Positions 34,817 through 47,757 of a stretch of 64,000 nucleotides of DNA are shown piece after piece. Position 1 is the first letter of the stretch. Every line of letters begins with the position of its first letter. Source of the stretch: Seriola aureovittata (Eukaryota > Chordata > Actinopteri > Carangiformes > Carangidae); the NCBI RefSeq assembly GCF_021018895.1, contig NC_079375.1, forward strand, positions 16,395,992 through 16,459,991, written 5' to 3'. The notes below the pieces were generated by a model. That model saw nothing but the letters and a program-made list of their open reading frames with translations. It was not told the DNA's origin and did not search any database. The translations under genes and the position numbers were made by a program.

Positions 34817-37512
34817 GTGTGTTTGGTGATGGTGTTGGGGTGGGTTACTGAGAGAGTGGGGGCACGTCTCAGGGCTTCTTAAAATGTGTCTGGGTCACAC
34901 TGTAACCTGGTCGATCGACTGTTGTTTTTCTCTACAACAGGTTTGTCCAGAGCCAACAGATGAGGCACTCAGTCATTATGTAGCAGTAGATATCGTAGCT
35001 CTTTTAGCCGACAAAGATCCTGATTATGCTTTAAATGATGGTGGTTGAGGCTTATTCAACACCTGTGCATACATACATACATACATACATACACGCCTGT
35101 GCATGTGTGTGTTTTAATTTCTTGGTGAACTCTGGAGACCCAGCTCAGGTCACAGTCAGATAAGATTCACATTTCTGCCACAGGTAGGAGATAAAGATTA
35201 CTTGGACCTGAACACATAATCCAAAGCAGGCTGTTCACCAAGACCAGCTCAGGTTAAACTTCTCATGTATATCTAACCAGCTAGATTTGTTTGCTAAATT
35301 TACTCTCCCGCCCCTTCTACTCAAACTGCACTTGAGTCTTGAATATTGACTTTTGTCTGGCATGTTTGTCTTTTGGTGTTTTTTAGGTGGTCGCATCAAC
35401 AGCAGGGATGTGTGGATGTATAACTCACAGCTCAACCTGTGGATCAGAGTGGCTTCTCTTAACAAAGGCCGCTGGAGACACAAGATGGGTGTCTTACTGG
35501 GCAAGGTAAGGAGGGAGTGCTTCTGTTTTAGGGGCTATGGCAACCACTGTCATGCATTATTGGCCCCTCTATTATTCCCCAAAGTAATTATGTTAAAATT
35601 TAACATTTACTTCATACTATAAAGTCCTTGTTGGAAGGTTTGCCTCGTCTACCTAATGAAAAGGAAGCTACTGTTGTACAATCAAAAAAAGTGAAGTAAT
35701 CATCCTTCCAGTGGAAATGATTTTGCTAGAACATATAATATGTCTGAAAGGGGGATTACTGAGTGTTTCTTCAACTTGCTTGATGTTATCTTACTATCAA
35801 GAATCACTAGCACTATTCTCTGCCATGTAGAAGACACTGCCCACATTGACCAATCCTGACCTGGGTGGTGCAGCCCTGGTATAACCCAGTGTTCAGCCAT
35901 GTAACCTACGTACATGCATGGCTCTGTTGCTACACCTTCTGTTGTAACTCCCTAACACACAAATTTAAATCCAGTTTCATTTCCTAAATACCCCCCCATA
36001 AAAAAACAAAAAAACCGCATAAGCATTATACATTTCCAATGAGGCAATTGTTTGGTTTTACAGGAAAATGTGGTGCATACTTAGAGAAATTTGAGTCAGG
36101 GATGTTTAAAAGGAATAGGAGACCAATGCAGTGCACCATTATTGTCTTTAATACCTGGTATTAACTTAGCCAAGGTAAAGTATAAAGCAAAATTCTGTGG
36201 AATCACCTGCTGGAAAGCTGCCCTCGACTCACACCTTTCAAAATCATATGACTCATCTCACTGTTACTCATACTCTCTTACCTGCAGACGTTTGTTTTTA
36301 AACATACCAAAGGGTTTCCATACCTAGTGATATTGACATTCAGGATCTAGCAGAAGAAGAAAAAGCAGAAAAAGAGGCCACACTAAGGAATTCCAGTCCC
36401 ATTTGATTGCAGCCTGCTTTTTGCTTAGTATCGATCTTATATGTTGGTTTATGAGCGCACCTTGTGACAGGGAATGACATATTGAATGACATATTATTTT
36501 TGTGTGGATCTGTTTGTGGCCTCAGGGTTTGTAAATGACCGGTGCCAGCTCATCTTGCACAAGACACTGCCCACATTGACCAATCCTGACCTGGGTGGTG
36601 CAGCCCTGGTATAACCCAGTGTTCAGCCATGTAACCTACGTACATGCATGGCTCTGTTGCTACACCTTCTGTTGTAACTCCCTAACACACAAATTTAAAT
36701 CCAGTTTCATTTCCTAAATACCCCCCCATAAAAAAACAAAAAAACCGCATAAGCATTATACATTTCCAATGAGGCAATTGTTTGGTTTTACAGGAAAATG
36801 TGGTGCATACTTAGAGAAATTTGAGTCAGGGATGTTTAAAAGGAATAGGAGACCAATGCAGTGCACCATTATTGTCTTTAATACCTGGTATTAACTTAGC
36901 CAAGGTAAAGTATAAAGCAAAATTCTGTGGAATCACCTGCTGGAAAGCTGCCCTCGACTCACACCTTTCAAAATCATATGACTCATCTCACTGTTACTCA
37001 TACTCTCTTACCTGCAGACGTTTGTTTTTAAACATACCAAAGGGTTTCCATACCTAGTGATATTGACATTCAGGATCTAGCAGAAGAAGAAAAAGCAGAA
37101 AAAGAGGCCACACTAAGGAATTCCAGTCCCATTTGATTGCAGCCTGCTTTTTGCTTAGTATCGATCTTATATGTTGGTTTATGAGCGCACCTTGTGACAG
37201 GGAATGACATATTGAATGACATATTATTTTTGTGTGGATCTGTTTGTGGCCTCAGGGTTTGTAAATGACCGGTGCCAGCTCATCTTGCACATCCTGGATA
37301 CACAACAGCACAAGGAAGTTTGCCTTTATTTAAAACCGGCAAACAAACAAACATGGAACAGTCCAGCAGATTTCCCCCATCATGTATCCCACATATGGAA
37401 AATAATTCAACCATCACTTTAAGTTACTCCAACAAATTTTCTTCTCTCTTGTAAAAATTTTCATAACTGTTTCTATCATATGTCAGATACTTTAGTCCTC
37501 TGTCCCCGATAC

Positions 37513-37543
<31 letters not shown>

Positions 37544-39563
37544 CAGTATATATACTATACACAGAGAGCTGACACCAACTTGGTTACGAAATCTGAGTAA
37601 ATACAATGTCTACACGTGAGCTGATCTTTTATTTTTGATCACTGCTTCTACTCTTGAGCTGGCACTATTTACAGTGTGTAGTGCAGGGCCAGGTGGACAT
37701 TCTTGTTTGAGGGCAGTGGGAGTTTAGTGGATGTGTGCCAGCAACTCACACTTCAAAGTTAAGCACATGTCAGCCTGTATCAGGCTTCATGTGTCTCTCC
37801 TCAATCACATAAGCCTGGAGTTGCCATACATAGCTATAAAAACTCCTAATAAACCTGTAAACACACAGTTGATTTGAGTACACAGGCATAAAAAGCACGC
37901 TTACTCTGCAGATATACTTTATGCAGTATGAGGGTGTTCATGTTCCATTGGAATGCTGTAGTCTGTTTACAATAAAAGAAACTCTATCATTAGATTAAAT
38001 AACTATATTCCCAGCCTATGTAATGTTTGTAACCACATGTCGTGTTTTGAAATCTTCTTAAACTAGATAGTCAGGTATGTCGTACTTGCACAGAGTTTAC
38101 ATTTGTAGCATTTGTAGTTGTAAAGACCATCGTAATGCAAAACATAAGTTCACCGCCTGTAATGCAATGGCATGTGTCCCTCATGAAATACATCTGAACT
38201 CTTATTATCTGTTATGAGTGTTGCGTAAATGTGGGGCAGCCACTGATTGTCTTGGTTTAAGCAGGCAAAGCGTAACCAGAGAGTAACCAGAGATGACTCA
38301 GGCTAACACACCACTCACAAACATTCATGTGTGTGCTTTAGCCATCATGTGTATGCAGAGGCGCCCACATTTGTATACACACATAAAGAACATGGACACA
38401 AGTACAAGTGCTCTTGGAAAGCTTTGGGCTAAAGCAGCACTTTATTTACTTCGTAAGAAAGGGCATGACTCAGGAGGGGTTCCTGTCATCTGCAGCAAAC
38501 ATACTTTTTTTTTTTAGAGATCTGCTTGAGGCTGTCTTGGATTTTCTAAGACTTCCAAACAACACCCAAAATGCTTAGTTGCCTTGTTGTCACAGAAACA
38601 CCAAACACACATGTGGGCAATCAACTACACACTGGTCTTCCACAACAGTGAGGTAATCAGCTGGAAGATCACGCTGGGGCTTTAAAAGTCAGTAATTAAC
38701 TCAAAAATGAGTCATGTATCAAGGTATGGTGAAAACAAGTTGGACTGATATGGCTGCTATTTAACTTTATGATAGGACACTTTAGGAAACCAAGTTTAAA
38801 CTTCATGATCTGTTGCTGACTTAGACAAATATCATTTGATGATAAAAATAAGATGGCATCGTAGAAGTATTTGTTCAGTTGTACCATTAACATGTGTTGT
38901 ATTTCTATTCGTATAACCCCAAGGTCTGTAACTTAGGAGTCTAGGCATCACACACAGTATACAAAAAGCAGTGGCACGTACATAGTCCTAACACAATATA
39001 TATGCACATACAGAGGAGAGGCTCTCGTATCCAGCTACTTCCTGTATCTGTCACACATTTGGCTTTGTCTTCTCTGTCCTCCCCTTCTGACATTTTCCTC
39101 TTTGTTGAATAATTTTCCTCCAAACTCTGTTGTCTCAGGTACTTATCCCATTTAATTTCCTCTTGTTTATTTTTTTTTTTACAAATAGGCCAGAGAGGAT
39201 CTTTCCTCCTATTTTTCTTGTTATGGGTTCATTCCAAATTATATGTCCACTTATCTAAGAAAAACATACAGTATCTTTTTAGCATTTATCTGCAGTGTTA
39301 TTTTCCTCAGAATTCAGTTCCCCCTCCTGAATTTGTACCCAGTCATTTCCTCATTCAGTCTGTAATTTCCCCTTTTGAAGTGCAGCACTGATGCTCCAGT
39401 AGCAAGTGTTGTAAACAAGTTTGTATAATGAGCGTGTATGCATCAACGCTTACATTTGTTTTACTACAGCATACTTGTTAACTGACATTAATTCCTTTGC
39501 ACCTAGCCATGGCGCAAAATCTAAGCTTTTAAAGCTGCTTTTCAAAAGTATATAAGTACAAGA

Positions 39564-39597
<34 letters not shown>

Positions 39598-40969
39598 ACT
39601 TCTCAGCTCTGTGATGTCTTGTTGGACTGGTCTTGTTTCCATAGAGTATAAGCAAAAATAGGTCACCACTTGTTTTCCCCTCCCTGTTATGGCTGCACTT
39701 GGTGACGGCTGTTCTTGTCTATCATAATGTTTCACTCTTTCTCTCTCTCTTTTTCTCCCTTTGTCTCTATGTCAGTCCAACTCTCTCTCTCTCTTTCTCT
39801 CTCTTCCGCTCCATTCTCCCATATATCGTTTTCTTCCTGAAGTCGCACAGCCTCTGTGTTTCTCTACCAGTTACTACTTCTCACTTCTCTACATGTTAAG
39901 GAAACTGTTAATCATTCAGCCACTGTGAGTGTTTGAAAGTGGCCATAGAGTAAGCCATGAATGTGTTTTTTCAGTGCTTGGTAAGTGTGTCGCCCAGCGA
40001 GTCATGAATCATGTTAGGCTTGGTGACTACGTGATAGCCACGTACCTTAAGTTGATATAGAGTATGTGTTCCCATCATCGAGCTAATGTGGAATGTGGTG
40101 TATCGAAAACCATGCGGGGCGTTTTATCGAGTGAGTGCAGAGTAGTGAGGGCGAAAAGAAAAGAGTGATCCCCCCCCCCCCCAACCCCCACTCCCCCCAA
40201 CCCCCACTCCCTAATACCACTATATTCAAACAGCCTAGTGTCTGGATATCCTCAGGAGCATTAAAGGATTAGTTCACCGAAAATATGAAAAAGAGTATTT
40301 ACTCCTTTAACCTTTGGTGTCCACATAAATCTGGGTAATCCACAGATCTCCCTGCCACTAGTTTTATTAGTGACAGGACATTTATTTTTAGAAAAAACCC
40401 TTTGCTCTTAGTTTGATTGTGCATGTTTTTTTTTTAATTAGCACAAAAGACACTCCATTAAGCCCCACTGGAAATCTCAAAACAATCTGTATGGCTTGGA
40501 AAAATCTCTCAAAGCATGTTCATTTTGTACTTTATCTCTGTGCCACATACTCCTCTTATCTATCCTGCATTTCTCTTACATCTCTGTTTGGCAACAAACA
40601 ACCCACATTTAACATTCGTTATCAGCTCTATCAACAAAGAGTATTAAAATAAACAAATTTCAGTTGATCCATTTACCATGAGTAGTCCTATTATGTGAAT
40701 GCCCTCCACCAAATGTGGCAAAGACTGGTGTGTTGCTGTTGCTGTCATTGAAAACACATGATTGTAGATACACACTGACAACACTCCTCTGGAACCATCA
40801 CCTGAGATGTGAGAGAAAAAGTCAGCGAGTTCATGAAGGTGTTTTCCCCTGTGTCAGTTTTTCAGTTAAAAAAGGCGGTAGTTCTATCAATTGGCCCAGG
40901 TGATGAATGCAAATATCCATGTGCCCAATACACTTCTGCCTTTTTTCCCTCCATCTTTCTTTGTGCCTT

Positions 40970-41039
<70 letters not shown>

Positions 41040-44000
41040 CCACCCCCACCCCCACCCTCTGTACTTGTTTATGCTTCAGATTTTGTGGAGAGACAGGAAT
41101 AGCCTGACGGTTTTCTCTTGCATAAGACCAGCCTGTTGATGAGCAGTGTTATGCTTATAACCAGTAATGCAACTCATTGTGTATTCCTGACACGTGATCT
41201 CCTTCCTAAGAATGTTATTGAGGAAATACAACTTTAAATCTATGTCTCATGTTCCTGACTTTTCTGATTTAGCCATTCTTTGCGCTCCAGGAGGGTAGTA
41301 TGTATAACCTCAAGGCGGCTTGTAATGCTTTAGCTTCCAGTAAGGTTTATATGATGGAAATCTATCAACCAGATTGGAAGTTAAAAAAACAAACATAGAT
41401 TTCTGAAATGTGGCTAGCTGACTGATAATATCATTTTGAACTGTACATTATAATGGGAATCAACAGATTAGGAAGACACCACATGAAAATACAGGTTCAA
41501 AACCGGATGTTCTGCTGCAAGACCATTTGGAGCATGAATCTTAAAATGACTTATGACACCATCATAGTAGCTGACAAAGTCCCTGTAAAACCTGTAAAAG
41601 ACACTCACACACAGAGAGAGAAAACAGTAGTATTTTTACATTGTCACTAACAGATGAATGGAGTTGAAAGTAATGTTGAAGTTCCAGGAACGCAAATGCG
41701 CCAGTGCCTGCAGGGATTCAGGGCAGAGTTTACGGATGAGGACAGGAATAATTGTGGTTGTTCATAAGCAGTACGTCATCTTTCTACCTGACAGACTGGT
41801 TCTCTAAGGGCTGATGTAGAAACTGTTGTATTCATGAACTAGTCAGCTTGAATGCAAACATCTTTCTTATTTTGAATAATGACTGATGATGTTTATGTGC
41901 TCATAGCTTATGTAGAAAGGATTACGTAAAAACAACTCATAATTTCCCAAACTCTCAATGTGCTACACAAAAGCTAATCCAAACATGTTGTATGTATGTC
42001 TGTCCTCAGGTCTATGCTGTGGGTGGCTATGATGGCCAGAGCCGCCTGAGCAGTGTGGAGTGTTACGACTCCTTCTCTAACCGCTGGACAGAGGTGGCTC
42101 CAATGAAAGAGGCGGTCAGCTCTCCGGCCGTGGCCAGCTGTGCCGGCAAGCTCTTTGTCATTGGGGGAGGACCGGATGACGAAACTTGTTCAGACAAGGT
42201 GCGAAACAGATGTGTGCTCCCCGAGCACGCACTTAAGCACATAGTGATGACGGATGAGGTGTCTTTTGTCTCAGAATACCTGTGTTCAGTGATTATACCT
42301 TAGAGACACAAGGATGTGCAAAGGATATGCAAATGTCCATTTTTTCAAATTAGACAAGTCAGAGCACCATAATTTGACTTTATGGTGTCAGGAGACATAT
42401 ATATTTAAATCAGGCCATGAATAGGCTTCAAAATTACAAGCCTAGTTCTTTGTTTGTGTTAATGAAAAAGCATGAGCTGTGCATTTTTGAGGCAAAATTC
42501 TGGCAGCATGTCTCTGGCCTATTTCTTTCCTTAATACAGGATGTGCAGGTCTGATGTAGCACACACGCTCTGCATGATTATTTATTTTAGATTAATAGGT
42601 CGTACTTCTGCACCTTTCTACTCGCAACTGAAAAAACAAAGTGAGATTAGTCGACTGCTGTGGATAATCCCTGAAAGATACAGTCATTAATAAAACAAAG
42701 CTGCTTGATTTACTCAGATTAGATTACTAAACATTTTAGTTTTTTAAAGGAAACTGGCAAGATATACAGTACAAAAACAGGAATTGCCTCTTTTCCTTTT
42801 AAACATCACAGATTGGCAGTTAACCTGGCGTGATAACAGCCATATCCTGTCAGTTTAGTTGATTCTGATTAAGCAAATTTTACTGCATTAGTTATATCCC
42901 GATCATTATCTCCATGTTGAGTTTTTAATCATGTTGTATTTTAGATCTAATTTCACATCATTGAGTAATTGAAATGTTTTTACTCAATAAGAGGACAGTG
43001 ACGGTCATTTTTCACATTGAAGGAAACAGCCTTACTGTGAAAGATAACGATGACATGCCAAGATTAAAATTTATGAGTCAATGTTGGCCAACAATAAGTA
43101 CAAGGAATTTAAGGATTAGATAATTCATCATCTGTACAGCAGTGCCACTGTATAAAACTGTGGTCAGATAACTACAGAGATGAGAACACGACAGGCTACT
43201 CTGGAATAGCTTCATTATATTTTGACTGACAGCAGCATTGCTGGTAGTAAACAGGAATTCGCAGGAATCCAACTTTGATACAAGCATTTTTTCTCCCCCA
43301 TGGAATAGCTGGTATGTTTGTTTGTGTCTATGCATGCTGGAAACTACGCATCCACAGGCAGAGAGGCACTCTGATAAAAGTTAACAATCTGTGTTTCTCA
43401 AACTGCATGGCTGACAATATAAGTTGATGTGGCCTAAAGGGACTAGACTTCGTGCTGGCTCCAGTCCCTTTGAGCTACTTATCTCTGTAGTCTCTTAACA
43501 GGGTCATTTACGTTGTAGTCAGATAAAAGTGTTTGGAAAGAGACTGTTTTAAAGAGAAGTACGTGAGAGAATGCTTGGGTTGTATGCGAACCACATAGAG
43601 TCAGCCCAGCGAACAGTCAGTAAAACCACAGAATGAGCTTTATATATTTCAGTTTTTTTCTACTCACTGACCATTTCCACTCCACATGGTATATATTGTA
43701 GAAACATTTTTTTTTACCACAGTCAAACAGAACTAACTATGTGTATGGGTGTGTCACAGGTTCAGTGCTATGATCCAGAGACAAATTCTTGGTTACTGCG
43801 AGCCAACATCCCCATCGCCAAGCGCTGTATCACGGCAGTGTCCCTCAACAACCTGATCTATGTGTGCGGTGGTCTCACCAAGTCCATATTCTGCTATGAC
43901 CCCGCAGAGGACTACTGGATACACGTGGTTCACACCTTTAACAAACAGGTAATAGATTAAATGGAAATAGTGAGCACTTAACGACCAGACTGTTAGACTT

Positions 44001-44274
44001 CAGCTACAAGAGTCCTGGGTTTGTACTCTGTGATCCTGCCACGATCCTCTAATTTCTGTCTCTCTCCCTGCAGGAGAGCTGTGGCATGTCGGTGTGCAAC
44101 GGTAAGATCTTCATACTTGGTGGCAGAGGGGAAAACGGCGAAGCCACAGACACCATCCTGTGTTACGACCCAGCAACAGGCATCATCACAGGAGTGGCAG
44201 CCATGCCGCGGCCGATTTCCTACCACGGCTGTGTGACCATCCACCGTTACAATGACAAGTATCACAGGCCCTGA
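28749..44274 (+). CDS. klhl24: Kelch-like protein 24 (BTB-BACK-Kelch CUL3 adaptor)
   Basis: KLHL24 recruits substrates such as keratin intermediate filaments and glutamate-receptor partners to a Cullin-3 ubiquitin ligase (family knowledge). Seven coding exons, 28749-28823, 28936-29780, 31491-31675, 35387-35505, 42010-42198, 43760-43948 and 44074-44274 (TGA), join in phase to exactly 600 codons, the human length. The BTB domain is about residues 55-165 ([19 protein letters not shown]), BACK about 170-275, and six Kelch blades about 314-590, with repeated GG and tyrosine/tryptophan marks ([47 protein letters not shown]). The start codon sits in a good context (GCAGCCATGG) after a likely 5' UTR acceptor. 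Identity to remembered human KLHL24 is very high, which excludes the relatives KLHL6 and KLHL35. Residue 29, Met in human, is Val here. The 6.5-kb intron 4 carries a recent tandem duplication. Confidence 0.96.
29781..31490 (+). other. klhl24 intron 2, GT microsatellite and A-rich tract
   Basis: The intron contains a GT run near 30111-30143 and an A-rich tract of repeated TAAAAA units near 30520-30555. No exon or RNA gene was recognised. Confidence 0.5.
31676..35386 (+). other. klhl24 intron 3, microsatellites
   Basis: This 3.7-kb intron has no recognisable exon. It holds a T-rich tract near 32623-32646, an imperfect GT array at 34745-34822 and a CATA tetranucleotide run at 35068-35093. Confidence 0.5.
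34745..34822 (+). repeat. (GT)n microsatellite
   Basis: About 78 bp of alternating GT, broken twice by TGTGTTGTG. It lies in klhl24 intron 3. Confidence 0.9.
35831..36560. repeat. 730-bp tandem duplication, copy 1
   Basis: The unit begins AAGACACTGCCCAC and ends GGTGCCAGCTCATCTTGCAC. Compared by eye, the next 730 bp appear identical, including mononucleotide runs that normally drift fast. The unit contains a 78-codon open frame (36091-36327) with no recognised similarity. It lies in klhl24 intron 4. Confidence 0.92.
36561..37290. repeat. 730-bp tandem duplication, copy 2
   Basis: Directly abuts copy 1 with an exact 730-bp offset, and the same 78-codon frame recurs at 36821-37057. No microhomology longer than one base is visible at the junction. 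Either a very recent duplication or an assembly artefact would explain it. Confidence 0.92.
39565..39592 (+). repeat. (CA)n microsatellite
   Basis: About 28 bp of CA dinucleotides in klhl24 intron 4, followed by TACACAC. Confidence 0.85.
40170..40211 (+). repeat. C-rich tract, G-quadruplex-prone on minus strand
   Basis: C(13)AA followed by CCCCCACT/CCCCCCAA-type units. The minus strand has at least five G runs with short loops. In klhl24 intron 4. Confidence 0.75.
40971..41056 (+). repeat. (CT)n microsatellite followed by (CCCCCA)n
   Basis: About 64 bp of CT dinucleotides run directly into four CCCCCA-type units. Long open frames across this tract are artefacts of the repeat (SLSLSL or RERERE). 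Confidence 0.9.
42199..43759 (+). other. klhl24 intron 5, nothing recognised
   Basis: AT-rich intron between the fifth and sixth coding exons. No coding, RNA or clear repeat feature was found. Confidence 0.45.
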
Positions 44275-47200
44275 CCATAAACAAACACACAGACATACAC
44301 ACACACACACTCACATGACAACACAAACTAAAGAACTTCAACTCTTTCAAACTTAAGCTCTTCACATTCACCCCATGTACAGCACAAACACAATCACACA
44401 CTGCTTTAAAACAGGCACATTTAATCATACGATTCTGTTGATCTAATTTATTTTCTCACAGCATCATGTAGCAATAGTCACTGTGGTGCTGTGAATCTTT
44501 TGCCGTTGTGTATCATACTTATGGCCCTTCTCTGGGAATGCTTAGTGTTTGATAACGCTAATGACTTGTCTACAACTTGAGATGAAGTGGAGACATGGCA
44601 TATTTGTTAGTAGTAACTGCACAAGGTTGGGGAGCATTGGATCAACATATATATTTAACACAATTAAAGAATGTGATTATGATAATGGCTACCAATCAGG
44701 TGTCAGATAATCGATGAAAACATGATTACTTGTTGAATTGAAATCTCACTTGAGAGATTAGTTCACAACCTGTGTAGTACGATATTATAAACTCAAGGTT
44801 CATGTATTTTTCGCAGAGCTTTTAACCATATCCCATCATGTGATCTAAGTACAGTACATAGGTCTTGTGATTACACCTGAGCTTCGATCTGCCGAAGAAA
44901 GCCATGGTATATGGTCCTTTCTCAATGAAAAGTTAAGTAAGTAAATGTTAGTTCAGACTGTTTTCCCACATAAAATGTAACATTTGTTCACAAAGAGTTA
45001 TGAAAGAAAATAAATTATGCCTAATGTTGAGGATGATCACCTTCTATTCTGCTGAACACTTTAGTTTCTGACACTAAATATTTTGTTTACATCACTGCAC
45101 TACTTTTATGGATTTAATACTAACTCAAACAGCTAAATAGCCAATAACATTGTTGCGCTTGATTTTACTGTGATACTAAGCAGGTAATAGATAAGCAGAA
45201 ATCAGTGAGTGAACCTCCCAACAATGTGCTTTTATTACTGTGCAAAGTGACCTCTCCCTGAGATCTAGGTTGCTATCGTGGTAAAGTGATCACAGATAGC
45301 TCTGATGAACAAAAATAATGCCTTGAGGCAACAATTGAAAAGTATCCGTACAAATCCAAGAGAGATCTGCTAGCAGAGGAAAAATTATAGGACTCTATTT
45401 GTGACTGAAAGATTAGCAGCCAGGTCCGAGCTCTGACCTTGTACCCACAAAGCATGTATGTAGATTCAGTACTGTACAGCACAGCGCTGGTAAAGAATAG
45501 AAAAAAATACTGTCCTCTGTTTTTTTTTATAGCTCTTTTCTTTACTAAAAGTGACCTGATAACAACGTGGTAAACAGTCAGCCAGCTGCTCTTCCACAGT
45601 ATCAGTGGTCATAAATGTAAGTTGCCCTCACCCATGGTTAAGAGAGGATATAAAGAGCGGGGGCTGTACCATGATATTGGAACGTAGCCACTGTTAGCAC
45701 TGCCCTAATTTCTTTTTATCTCACGTATCATCTAGTTTCACTTCCAGTGTGTTTTTCCCTTTTTCCTGCTCCAGCTGTGCCATTCCCTCACATTTTCTGA
45801 TCTACATTGATATCCCCTTTTAAGCTTTATTTTGCTTTATTTTTTTATAATTATGCTCATTACACTCATAACTTACATTTTCTTTTTGTTCTTTTTTTTT
45901 TAAGTTATATGTGTTTGTCCTTTTTTTTTAATAATTGGATGTTTATTGTATTATCTGTAGCTTTAGTGTCTATTTCATATCAATGGTAGTTCATTGGTGT
46001 ACTGGGCTTGCGGGTGGTTTTGTAGATGTGAGAAGCCTTTGTAGATCAAACTCGAAGACTGCTCTGAATACGGCGTGCATGTTTGGTGTGTATGTATGTA
46101 TGTGACTTTTATGACTCGGTCTGGATGTGCTGGAGCCATGGAGGTTTGTCATGGAGTTCTAGTGTAAGCATTAGACGTCTGCTAACCTCTGTTAACAGAA
46201 CTCTCCACACTGATGCTGGCACCTCTCACCTGTGTGCTTACATGTAAAGATGTAACTCGGGGTAACCGTAGATACCTCCAGGTGTGCATGTGTTTACTTG
46301 TGTTTACTGGTCAGCTAAGGTGACATGTGTAGCAGTGCCATACCTCGCAGGGGGGGAGGGGGAGTTAAGAGTTCTCTATGACAAGGATTTTGGCTGGAGT
46401 GGCTCATGGTCAGTAAAAGTCACCTTAAATTACAATTGGTGTTGATAGACTAGAGATATTGCTGTGAATACAACTTTAATATTTTTTTGTTTTGTTTTCT
46501 GTTGTTTAACCTGTATTTAAATGTATCTCTTTCTTGGTTACATATTGTGTTTTTCTTTAACTGAGAGCCCCAATTGTGCACTTTGACAGAATCCTGTTAA
46601 ATATAGAATTATATGACAATGATTTCCTTTTTTTTTTACTGTATCAGTAAATTTTCTATGCTTTCATGTGATGTATGTAAGAAACGGTAAAAGGGTCTGC
46701 CAGCTCCTCCTATTGACCACTACCTGCTATGTCTCCCATATTAACAGAATAACAAAAACAACAGAGATTGCTGCAAGAGAACAAGGCCAAGAGTGAGTAA
46801 GAGGGGTTTGACTTTTTATTTTACGGTGACAAAAACGGGATGTGCTTCCGTCTGTCAGTCACAAAGACAAAAACAGGTGCAGGTATTTCAGTTTAAACCA
46901 TCCTCCAGGCATTTTCTGAGAAGGACAAGTTCAGTGTCAGGTCTTCAACAGTAGTGCAGGCTGAAAATGTCCTCAGGCCCAACCTCACTCCACACTCTTT
47001 TGCAGAGTGACATACTTCGGGTAACTCAGGAGGCCAACAAGAGGAGGCTGAGAGGCAAGAAAGTGGTTAGGCAAGAGAGTGGGAGTTAGATAAATAGTGA
47101 GAGAGAGAGAGAATTTGAGTGTGTGTGCGTCTGTGATTTCACTGGGTATTTACACAGAATGGGACACAAACACAGCCCTGTTATGTTGATTTGTTGATTT

Positions 47201-47757
47201 TTCATTATTCGCTGTGTAGAGGCTTTCATACATTGCTTTTGATAAGATTATTCATTGTTTTTATGTTAGATTTTTTTTTCTCTTTTGCTTGTTGTGGTGA
47301 GTTGTGGGACTGTGTGTTGCTGAGATATTTTGACTACCACATGCAAACAGCGTACCTTAAATAAAACTCTGAAGAGCTGAGCATTAACAGTTGATTGATG
47401 GGTTTTAATATAAATGCAGATATAAGCCAAATCGGATTTGATTGCAGAGGTGACTTTGTTGAAACATGTCAATGGATAAATTGTGCTTGCATGGAAGATG
47501 GTGGCTTTAACCTGTTAATTGCAGAATGCTGCCCTATATGCCTTCGTAAAAAGATAACAACTGGGGGGATTAAATTGGATAATTTTGATATAAACGTTTA
47601 TGGTATGTATGATGTGATATTTTAACACCACTTTCTCCTCAGATGCTCTTTATCTAACTGCGAGAAAGCTTTGGATTTTTGTAAACTGCAGTATGTTGAA
47701 ATGTAATGGTTGACTTGTGTAAGAAAAACATCAATAAAGTTTTTCGTTCTGTACCAA
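44275..47757 (+). other. klhl24: klhl24 long 3' UTR
   Basis: After the TGA at 44274 the first well-placed poly(A) signal with downstream T/GT-rich sequence is AATAAA at 47733-47738, followed by GTTTTTCGTTCTG. This implies a 3' UTR of about 3.5 kb. An earlier hexamer-like site is also possible near 45010. The short open frame at 47395-47625 inside it shows no protein similarity and is not called a gene. Confidence 0.5.

Larger units (their letters stand above)
37291..42009 (+). other. klhl24 intron 4 remainder, repeat-rich
   Basis: No exon was recognised. Contents include an AT run near 37511-37540, a CA run at 39565-39592, a C-rich block at 40170-40211, and a transposon-relic-like stretch starting GGATTAGTTCACCGAAAATATG near 40266 (a start shared by many teleost DNA elements, from memory). 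A CT array at 40971-41034 is followed by a short CCCCCA run to about 41056. Confidence 0.5.

Noticed and set aside
36091..37057. Twin 78-codon open frames in the duplicated unit
   Set aside because: Identical only because the DNA is duplicated. No similarity recognised, and intronic; kept as part of the repeat, not called as genes.
40831..41139. Long open frames in all phases around 40.9-41.1 kb
   Set aside because: They consist of SLSLSL or RERERE repeats from the CT microsatellite.
47395..47625. 76-codon open frame with several cysteines
   Set aside because: It lies in the klhl24 3' UTR, has no recognisable domain, and its length is expected by chance.
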